Shown one piece after another: positions 16,360-23,209 of a stretch of DNA of 37,454 nucleotides. Position 1 is the stretch's first letter. Every line of letters starts with the position of its first letter. The stretch covers positions 1 through 37,454 of the forward strand of contig DDWS01000018.1 of NCBI GenBank assembly GCA_002347685.1, given 5' to 3'. This DNA comes from Syntrophaceae bacterium UBA2280 (lineage in GTDB: Bacteria > Desulfobacterota > Syntrophia > Syntrophales > Smithellaceae). The translations under genes were made by a program, and so were the position numbers. The notes beneath the pieces were generated by a model that worked only from the letters and a program-made list of their open reading frames with translations, did no database searches and had not been told where the DNA came from.

Positions 16360-18051
16360 CTATGCAATTTTTTGATGCCGGGATTCCTTCAGCAGGTATT
16401 CCTTCACACCCCACTGCTCTTCAGCCTTCAGATACCGGATCTTCCCGCTCTTCGGCTGAATATAGGACATGGCCCGTTCAGAAAAGGCCAGAATGGACAG
16501 CGCGGGATTGACGCCCAGATTTTCAGACATCTGGGATGCATCACACACCAGCATGTTATGATAACCCTTGATCCGGTTTTCCTCATCAATCACCCCACTT
16601 TCGGGCTGCTGTCCTATCGTGCAGCCGCCCATAATATGAGCGGTAATCGGTGCGTCCATCAAATTCTCGGTCGTAATGTTGCAAGGAATGCCATCCATTC
16701 TTTTTGCCAAACGTCGTCCAAAATCATAGCCGACGGGTATCCAGGTCGGATTCTTTTTTTCCGTTCCGTATGACGAAGTCAATGTCCGGGTAAAAGGCCA
16801 CAAAATCCTCCTTTTCCTTTTGATGATAATGTAATTATCAAGCGTCTGCATCACCAGAAGAATAATGGAGCGATGCGCAAAACCGACAGGGTTAAATGTT
16901 CTCAAAAAAGTGACCGGATGGAAGATCGCATTAAAAAACGCCTTAATCTGTCGCGGGATCACCCCGCCGCCTTCCGTCATAATTCCCGTCAACAGTCCCA
17001 TAAAATCGTGGCCTCTCCCGTAACGAACCGGCTCAATATGGGTATTCTCGTCCGGGTGAACGCTTGAGGTAATGGCAACACCCTTGCTGTAATCAACGTC
17101 CCAGGATTTTGCTTTTACCCCTATGATGGACTCACTGTTCGTGCGGGAAAACTCCCCGAGATGATCGGAAAGCAGCGGCAGACGCTTGTTGTGCTTGAGC
17201 TTCATCAGCAAAGACAGCGTGCCGATGACGCCTGCACAAAATATTATGCCTTTTGTTTTGAATGTCTTTCCATTTACACGACCCAATATGCCTGTCGTCT
17301 TCTTGGATTTTACGATATAACCTTTGTCACCGTTGGGGGTGACAGGGATAATATCATACACCTTCTGTTCGGCAAAGATTTGCGTCCCGAACTTTTCGGC
17401 AAAATAAAGATAATTCTTGTCGAGCGTATTCTTTGCGTTCTTCTTGCACCCTGTCATGCATTCACCGCACAGCTCGCATCCGATCCGGTCCGGCCCCTCC
17501 CCGTAGAAATAGGGGTCCTCTGAAAGCATCTTCTCCTCACCAAAATAAACAGCGACATCTGATGGCGTAAAGGTATGCTCCCTTCCTATCTCCGCGGCCG
17601 TATCCTTCAAAAGTTGATCCTGAACGCCCAGCTTCGGATTGGTAACCACACCCATCATCTTCTTCGCAATATCAAAGTAAGGCAACAGCTCCTTTTTACC
17701 CCCCAGGCGCCTGATGCTCTCCCGTTCAAAAAATACATCGGGGGGCGTGTACATGGTATTGGCGTAATTAAGGCTGCCTCCACCCACACCGGCGGCTGCC
17801 AACACAAACACATCCTTCAAAAGATGCATGCGCTGTATCCCATAACAGCCAACTTTCGGAAACCATAAAAACTTCCTGATGTTCCAGTTGCTCTTCGCAT
17901 ATTCATCGGCATTCCATCTTTTACCAGACTCGATAATGCCAACTTTGTACCCCTTCTGAGAAAGGCGCATCGCCGCCACGCTGCCGCTGAATCCCGATCC
18001 GATCACAATATAATCAAAATCATAATCCCTGTCCCCTGAATCCTCGCTCAT
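16360..18051 (-). CDS. GMC-family oxidoreductase with four-cysteine motif (cholesterol-oxidase-like)
   Basis: A 563-aa FAD enzyme. The dinucleotide motif G-S-G-F-S-G-S (18-24) and the E-S-G at strand 2 (41-43) are canonical; residues ~86-93 have A-A-G-V-G-G-G-S, and the C-terminal GMC region has A-H-I-M-G-G-C and the N-P-A-L-S-I motif. Between them lies C-x2-C-x2-C-x3-C (Cys192, 195, 198, 202) followed by A-K-N-T-L-D-K-N-Y-L, a pattern seen in the cholesterol-oxidase-like branch of the family and suggestive of a metal or Fe-S site. The family oxidises alcohols to aldehydes or ketones; in an anaerobe the electron acceptor is unlikely to be oxygen. The start has a strong GGGAGGTG site. Gene gaps of about 100 bp on both sides still fit one operon. 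Confidence 0.87.
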   Translation of the reverse strand: MSEDSGDRDYDFDYIVIGSGFSGSVAAMRLSQKGYKVGIIESGKRWNADEYAKSNWNIRKFLWFPKVGCYGIQRMHLLKDVFVLAAAGVGGGSLNYANTMYTPPDVFFERESIRRLGGKKELLPYFDIAKKMMGVVTNPKLGVQDQLLKDTAAEIGREHTFTPSDVAVYFGEEKMLSEDPYFYGEGPDRIGCELCGECMTGCKKNAKNTLDKNYLYFAEKFGTQIFAEQKVYDIIPVTPNGDKGYIVKSKKTTGILGRVNGKTFKTKGIIFCAGVIGTLSLLMKLKHNKRLPLLSDHLGEFSRTNSESIIGVKAKSWDVDYSKGVAITSSVHPDENTHIEPVRYGRGHDFMGLLTGIMTEGGGVIPRQIKAFFNAIFHPVTFLRTFNPVGFAHRSIILLVMQTLDNYIIIKRKRRILWPFTRTLTSSYGTEKKNPTWIPVGYDFGRRLAKRMDGIPCNITTENLMDAPITAHIMGGCTIGQQPESGVIDEENRIKGYHNMLVCDASQMSENLGVNPALSILAFSERAMSYIQPKSGKIRYLKAEEQWGVKEYLLKESRHQKIA

Positions 18052-18151
18052 ACGACACCTCCCGGCTGTAGTTCATTTCAAATGATTACGATAGTATTTT
18101 TTTCGGCCTCCATGACTCTTTACGTCTGTTTAGAGAAAAACACCGGATCCC

Positions 18152-19987
18152 TTACCGCCAGAGATCCTCCGCGACCCGTTCGAGCCCCAGTTCCATCAGC
18201 TTCTCCCGGGTCGGTTTACCCGTTTCCCAGTCCCACTTGCTCACGTCATAAAACTCCCGCAACATCAGATCCATCGCGGGTTCTATACCCGCAGTGGCTC
18301 CCTCCTTCAATGCCCGGCTGACAATTTTCGGCAGCTTATCATCTTGCCTTGTCACACCGAGCTTGTTGTTGATCGCACGCTTCAGGTTCAGGGACCGCTC
18401 ACCGAATGTGAGCAAATCCATTGTTTTATACTGTATTCCGGTGATGGCCGCAAGAGCCCGGGCAATCATCGGGGCCGGCATCGGCGAAAAATGACATAAG
18501 GTGAAACTGTTGTAGAGTTCGCAAAAATGAAGCATTTTTGCCGTCAGCGCACCTTTTTGTGCCGGATCATTTTTATCGGAAAAGGAAATTCCCAGCTCGA
18601 GGCCAACCTCGTTTCCTGGGGCATCCAGGTTATAGAAACTGCCTTTCAAATGACAGGCGCCCCTGGGACCGACGGCATAGGACAGCGCCGCGCCCTGATA
18701 GGCCCGCGAGTCGTGCATTGGAAATTCAAGTCCTTTGACATGGGCCGCTTCTTCAGGATCCACCCCGAGAAGGACGGCCATTTCCTTCACCCCCTTTGAT
18801 AAGATAACGCCGAACCCCTCCTGATGGATGATCATCTCCAGAAGCTTCAGAATAACCGCGCCATCACCCCATTTGATTTCCATGCCTGCTTTTTCCTTCG
18901 TCAGAAGGCCCAGTTCATATAAATGCATGGCAAAAGCAATGGATACGCCTGCCGACATGGTATCGATTCCGTGACGATTACAGAAATGATTGGCCCTGAC
19001 CACGGTATCAATGTCAAAGTTCATACACAGTGGTCCGAAAGCAGCCACGGTCTCATATTCGGGTCCATCAACCGTTTTGATGTCTTCACTGAAGTTCTTG
19101 ATGATCCGGCCACACCCTACCGGGCAGCCGCTGCAGGCGTAAGTCGCCATATTGTACCGCGATCGAAATGCCGGGCCGTGCAGCTTCTCCACGGGAAAAA
19201 TGCTTTTGGTAAAATACTTCGTCGGAACGTCCCCGAGGCGCATGCCCAGGTCAATATACATGTTTGTCCCGTACAATTTGTATCCACCGGTATTAGGATT
19301 GCTCTTTATGCAATCACGAACTTCCTCTATGAGTTTTTTCAGGCTTTCGCCGTCTGCAGATTCGGCCTTTTGATTTCCCGAAACGACAACCGCTTTGAGA
19401 TTCTTTGAACCCATCAATGCACCCAGGCCGCATCTTCCCGCCGTCCGGCCTTCGTCGTTCATGATGCCGGCAAACTTGAGCAATTTTTCCCCGCCCATTC
19501 CGATACAGGCGGTGGAAGCCTTTCTGCCGACTTCCCCGTCGATTAACGCCTGTGTCTCGTAGCTGTCCTTGCCCCACAGGTGTGAAGCGTCTTTGATCTC
19601 CGCCTTATCTCCCTTTACCAATAAATATACCGGCGTTTCGGACTTGCCTGTGATGAGTATCCCGTCATAACCGGTGCCTTTCAGGCGAAAGGGGAAATTC
19701 CCTCCTGTCGTCGCCTCCCCCCAAAGACCGCTTCCCGGCGCGATACCGCAGATCGCCGCCCGGCTGACCATCGGGACATTGGACCCGATAAAGGGTCCCG
19801 TTGCAAAAACCAGGGGATTTTCCGGTGCCAGCGGATCCATTCCGGGATGGACATAGTCGTAGATCAATTTGGCTGCCAGCGTTGAACCGCCGACATATTT
19901 TTCCAGATCATCATCGCTTATGGCTAAATCCGTGATTTTTTTATCGGCAAGATCTATCTTCAGGAATTTCCCAAAATAGCCCTTCAT
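18152..19987 (-). CDS. Aldehyde:ferredoxin oxidoreductase, AOR2
   Basis: A 611-aa second AOR-family protein, clearly diverged from AOR1. It keeps the N-terminal G-Y-F-G-K-F-L-K-I-D-L start, the pterin region (W-G-E-A-T-T-G-G-N-F, 89-98) and the iron-sulfur cysteines C-S-G-C-P-V-G-C (285, 288, 292) with a distal Cys498. The ribosome site GGAGGTG overlaps the last codons of the alcohol dehydrogenase gene and the start is only 4 bp after its stop, so alcohol dehydrogenase and AOR2 are translationally coupled: alcohol to aldehyde to acid. Two AORs in one operon suggest two different aldehydes, or one enzyme working in the acid-reducing direction. Confidence 0.92.
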   Translation of the reverse strand: MKGYFGKFLKIDLADKKITDLAISDDDLEKYVGGSTLAAKLIYDYVHPGMDPLAPENPLVFATGPFIGSNVPMVSRAAICGIAPGSGLWGEATTGGNFPFRLKGTGYDGILITGKSETPVYLLVKGDKAEIKDASHLWGKDSYETQALIDGEVGRKASTACIGMGGEKLLKFAGIMNDEGRTAGRCGLGALMGSKNLKAVVVSGNQKAESADGESLKKLIEEVRDCIKSNPNTGGYKLYGTNMYIDLGMRLGDVPTKYFTKSIFPVEKLHGPAFRSRYNMATYACSGCPVGCGRIIKNFSEDIKTVDGPEYETVAAFGPLCMNFDIDTVVRANHFCNRHGIDTMSAGVSIAFAMHLYELGLLTKEKAGMEIKWGDGAVILKLLEMIIHQEGFGVILSKGVKEMAVLLGVDPEEAAHVKGLEFPMHDSRAYQGAALSYAVGPRGACHLKGSFYNLDAPGNEVGLELGISFSDKNDPAQKGALTAKMLHFCELYNSFTLCHFSPMPAPMIARALAAITGIQYKTMDLLTFGERSLNLKRAINNKLGVTRQDDKLPKIVSRALKEGATAGIEPAMDLMLREFYDVSKWDWETGKPTREKLMELGLERVAEDLWR

Positions 19988-19991
19988 TGGA

Positions 19992-21287
19992 TCACCTCCA
20001 TATGTCAGAATCCATATTCAGCAAATCACCTTCATAGGCGCACAAAAATAAATTCCTCAACTGCTCCCTGTTTAAGTCATACCATCCGAAATAGAAGGCA
20101 GGGTCCGTCGGTGTCTGATCCAGAATATGATCGAGATTCTTTTCAAAATCATCCCTGGAAACCCCGGCATCCTTAAGACTGACGGGGAGCTTCAGTTCGG
20201 TCATCAGGTTGCGGATCTTCCGGATCAGATTGGCGAGGCTTTTCTCATCAGAGTCTTTATCCCTGATGGCCAGCATATCGCAGATTTCAAGATGGCGATC
20301 GGTGACCTTGGAATAGACTTGAAGCTCATAGGTCAGAAACAGCAAAACCATTGCACCGTGATGAATATGATACAATCCGCCAATGGTATGTCCCAGAGCG
20401 TGAGAAATTCCTGACCCCGCGTTTGAGAGAGGAATTCCGGCCATCGTGGCCGCATATTGCATCTTCATCCTGGGCATGAGGTCATTGCCATCACGGTATG
20501 CCCTGGGCAGCCATTCGAAAATCATCTTAATCGCCTTCAGAGCGATAGCCTGATTCAACTCATCGGCACGCGGGGCCATAAATGCGTCAACGGCATGGGC
20601 CAAAGCATCTCCGCCGGTTCCGGCGGTCAGCTGGGCCGGCATTCCGACAGTGAGGGTCGGATCAAGGAGGGCAAAATCGGGGACGAATTCCGGTAGCGCA
20701 CCGCCCACCCCGAGCTTCACACCATCCGGAAATGAGATTACTGCAATACCTGTGACCTCTGAACCGGTGCCGCTCGTGGTCGGAATGGCAACCATTTTCG
20801 CTTTGTTCCGGATATTCAAGGGCATGAGGGGACTTAAGATTTTAATGTTGGCGTCCGGATGCTCATATAAGAGCCATGCGCCTTTCGCTGTATCGAGGGA
20901 TGAACCGCCGCCGATAGCAAAAATGAGGTCAGGACCAAACTGCCTCATCTTTTCCGCGCAATCCTCAATCGTGTCGATCGGGGCATCCGGTTTCGCCTTG
21001 GACCAGATTTCAAATGTAATACCATGCCTTTTTTCATAAGGGCTCATGATCCTCGGAGCAAAACGCACCGCGTATTCGTCGGTAACGATAAAAGCCTTTT
21101 TTGTTTTACATTCTTTAGCCACCAAATCGACAGAATCGGGGAGAAGACCCGCCTGGTCCAGAAAAAGATTCAGACCTGAAAAAATTCTCGGCACAAAGAA
21201 AGCCCGTTGCGCTTCTTTCAAAAATTCTGCCTGAACCATGGGGCCACCCCAGGTTTTCAGCAAATATTCGTGTGACCAGTAGCTCAT
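19992..21287 (-). CDS. Iron-containing alcohol dehydrogenase (operon A)
   Basis: A 431-aa group III metal-dependent alcohol dehydrogenase. The NAD motif G-G-G-S-S-L-D-T-A-K is at 126-135 and P-T-T-S-G-T-G-S-E at 169-177. Metal ligands are Asp227 and His231 (G-D-A-L-A-H), His296 in G-S-G-I-S-H and His310 in H-I-H-H-G, so the site is complete. The enzyme interconverts alcohols and aldehydes with NAD(P). A 30-40-residue N-terminal extension precedes the usual domain. It is the second gene of operon A, 99 bp after the SCP2-like protein, with a strong AAGGAGG site, and 4 bp before AOR2. A long-chain or diol-type alcohol is possible; the exact substrate cannot be read. Confidence 0.92.
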   Translation of the reverse strand: MSYWSHEYLLKTWGGPMVQAEFLKEAQRAFFVPRIFSGLNLFLDQAGLLPDSVDLVAKECKTKKAFIVTDEYAVRFAPRIMSPYEKRHGITFEIWSKAKPDAPIDTIEDCAEKMRQFGPDLIFAIGGGSSLDTAKGAWLLYEHPDANIKILSPLMPLNIRNKAKMVAIPTTSGTGSEVTGIAVISFPDGVKLGVGGALPEFVPDFALLDPTLTVGMPAQLTAGTGGDALAHAVDAFMAPRADELNQAIALKAIKMIFEWLPRAYRDGNDLMPRMKMQYAATMAGIPLSNAGSGISHALGHTIGGLYHIHHGAMVLLFLTYELQVYSKVTDRHLEICDMLAIRDKDSDEKSLANLIRKIRNLMTELKLPVSLKDAGVSRDDFEKNLDHILDQTPTDPAFYFGWYDLNREQLRNLFLCAYEGDLLNMDSDIWR

Positions 21288-21386
21288 ATTTCCTCCTTAA
21301 CTTATGGCATTGGCGACGAAGCTGCTCATGCTGCTTTTTTTAAGGTATGGTCATGCAACCGCGAATCCGCATACCCATGAGTTGAG

Positions 21387-21740
21387 CTAGCCCATGCAGA
21401 ATTTGAGGACAGCACCGAACCAGGTGAAATCATGAACCTTACCGTCAATGCAGACAAAATGATTCGAGAGAGCGCGCTTGATCCCTTCCTCACCGTCTTT
21501 CAGCCCGTCAAACGCCGTCTGTTCATCGCTCCAGATCATAGCGGCATCATAGTCATCCAGAAGCTCATCCGCAGAAAAATTGCCTCCCTGAAAGATGAAG
21601 CGCTTTCCCTGACTGCCGTCTTTTGTTTTAATGACGATGCTGCATTCATGACCCATCAGGAATTTTTTAAAGTCCGGGTTGGTCTTGGCTGACCCTTCGA
21701 ATACGGAGACCAGCAGGTTAAGAAGTTCTGAAAATTCCAT
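21387..21740 (-). CDS. Small SCP2-like protein, first gene of operon A
   Basis: A 117-aa soluble protein with an SCP2-like pattern: an N-terminal helix, strands S-I-V-I-K-T-K-D-G and K-R-F-I-F-Q-G-G, then D-A-A-M-I-W-S-D-E-Q-T-A-F and a C-terminal amphipathic helix that ends D-F-T-W-F. It is clearly paralogous to the protein at 25812-26183: both share K-T-x-D-G-x-Q-G, D-A-A-x-x-W-S-D-x-x-T-A-F and the ending D-F-x-W-F at the same spacing. Such domains bind hydrophobic ligands. It opens operon A, with a GGAG ribosome site and the repeat-borne promoter at 21881-21909 upstream. SCP2 is the best guess, though the similarity is weak enough that it could be a separate small family. Confidence 0.65.
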   Translation of the reverse strand: MEFSELLNLLVSVFEGSAKTNPDFKKFLMGHECSIVIKTKDGSQGKRFIFQGGNFSADELLDDYDAAMIWSDEQTAFDGLKDGEEGIKRALSNHFVCIDGKVHDFTWFGAVLKFCMG

Positions 21741-21813
21741 GAATGTCTCCTTTCTTACACGAACGATATGAACAATCGGATCCTTTATATCACAACAATG
21801 AAACGTTGACTTC

Positions 21814-21952
21814 CGCTCACTTACCGATATGGAAGTCAGCAGCGACCTTTCCGTTTTCTGCTACAAAAAACACACGTGAATAAATACTCTGCCTTAAGAC
21901 AGCAGTCAACTTATTAAAGCGTCTTAAGAATAATATTGTCTTAATGTAAGAC
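21814..21952. repeat. 139-bp direct repeat, copy 1 (promoter region of operon A)
   Basis: This interval matches 27195-27333 without gaps at 120 of 139 positions by hand alignment (about 86%); its last 62 bp match at 59. Both copies have the same orientation and lie just outside operon B plus tetR. It contains three palindromes: CTGCCTTAAGACAG (21889-21902, imperfect), TCTTAAGA (21922-21929, perfect) and GTCTTA-ATG-TAAGAC (21938-21952, perfect arms). The remainder of the 327-bp gap (21953-22067) shows nothing I recognise. Confidence 0.9.
21881..21909 (-). promoter_or_regulatory. Promoter of operon A with operator in the spacer
   Basis: Read on the minus strand, TTGACT (21909-21904) and TATTTA (21886-21881) are separated by 17 nt, a good sigma-70 layout pointing toward the SCP2-like gene at 21740. 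The imperfect palindrome CTGTCTTAAGGCAG lies inside the spacer, where a bound repressor would block RNA polymerase. In repeat copy 2 the -35 is identical but the -10 is not kept. Confidence 0.55.
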
Positions 21953-22067
21953 GGTTCTTCACTCTTCTTAATCCACTTTTATGCAACATCTATATCGGTT
22001 TGGTTCGTCCCGTATAGCCACGCTGATCCTCTTTAATCTATACTGAAGTTTGAGGTGGTGAAACTGG

Positions 22068-23084
22068 CTATAATCTTTCATTTAATATTTTATTGCTGCT
22101 GCCGGCAACAGCAGGTATCCCATGGGACTTCATTACCTCAACAAGTAATAAAATATTCTTCTCCCATACCTCTCGTGGAGGAGTTGGGAAGCCATCCATA
22201 CCATAACGCAGCCCTAGGGATTCATATTTTTCAGCTCCCAATTGACGGAAGGGAAGGAGTTGGACTTGAGAAACGCGGTTGCCTAATCTATCACTAATAA
22301 ATCTTGCAGTGGCTGTAATCTTCTCTTTACTGTCATTGTAACCCGGAACTACGGGTAAACGAATAATAAGCTGCTTACCCGCCTCAACTGTTTTAACTAT
22401 ATTATTCAAGATTAACTCATTACCTACACCTGTATATTCCCGGTGCTTTTCCGTATCCATGTGCTTAATGTCAGTGATAATCATATCGGTGACAGGGTAT
22501 GTTTGTTCAAGAATTTCCGGGCGAATATGCAATGACGACTCTAAACAAGTGTGTATTTTGTTTTTACGGCATTCTTTTAACAATTCAAAAGTAAACCCAA
22601 TCTGTACCAAAGGCTCACCTCCTGAAATTGTTACACCGCCGCCTGACTTCTCGTAGAATTCTGAATCGGACAATATTGTTTTCATGACACTATCAACAGT
22701 TAAGCTCTTGCCCCATATCATCAGTGCGTTGGAAGGGCAAGCATCTGCACATTTGAGACACCCTAAGCACACATCCCTATTGATCCCGGAGATATAATTA
22801 GCCTTGCGAATGAGAGTTCCTTTGCTGAGTTCAGGGCACGCATCCAGGCAGTATCCACATTTGTCAATGCCTATACAACGGGAGGAATAGACACCGACCT
22901 CGGGATGAAGATGAATGCTTTCAGGATTACTGCACCACCTGCACCTTAAAGGACAACCCTTTAGAAATATTTCAGTCCGGATGCCAGGACCGTCATGGAT
23001 TGTATACCTCTGGATATTGAACACGTATCCTTCCAGCTGGTCTTTATATCCTGGAATCGCGGTTGAATTCTCTTTATTACTCAT
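22068..23084 (-). CDS. Glycyl-radical-enzyme activating enzyme (radical SAM)
   Basis: A 338-aa activase. The frame runs on to a GTG at 23129, but the ATG at 23084 has a GAGGAA site and gives the usual N-terminus, so it is preferred. Motifs: F-N-I-Q-R-Y-T-I-H-D-G-P-G-I-R-T (22-37), the radical-SAM C-x3-C-x2-C (Cys44, 48, 51), then two ferredoxin-like cysteine sets (70, 76, 79, 83 and 106, 109, 112, 116), then S-G-G-E-P (154-158). The two extra [4Fe-4S] sets are typical for activases of non-PFL glycyl radical enzymes. It uses SAM and an electron to place the radical on Gly821 of the adjacent enzyme. It is 125 bp downstream of that gene on the same strand. Confidence 0.94.
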   Translation of the reverse strand: MSNKENSTAIPGYKDQLEGYVFNIQRYTIHDGPGIRTEIFLKGCPLRCRWCSNPESIHLHPEVGVYSSRCIGIDKCGYCLDACPELSKGTLIRKANYISGINRDVCLGCLKCADACPSNALMIWGKSLTVDSVMKTILSDSEFYEKSGGGVTISGGEPLVQIGFTFELLKECRKNKIHTCLESSLHIRPEILEQTYPVTDMIITDIKHMDTEKHREYTGVGNELILNNIVKTVEAGKQLIIRLPVVPGYNDSKEKITATARFISDRLGNRVSQVQLLPFRQLGAEKYESLGLRYGMDGFPTPPREVWEKNILLLVEVMKSHGIPAVAGSSNKILNERL

Positions 23085-23209
23085 GAAAAAAATTCCTCTG
23101 CCTTCTCGGTATAATGAGAAATGGAGCACGAGGCTCTATGCGTGATAAAATAAATACTAGCTGCATCATTAACTCAGTGACACAGCCCGTATTTTTTTGG
23201 CAGTAAAAA

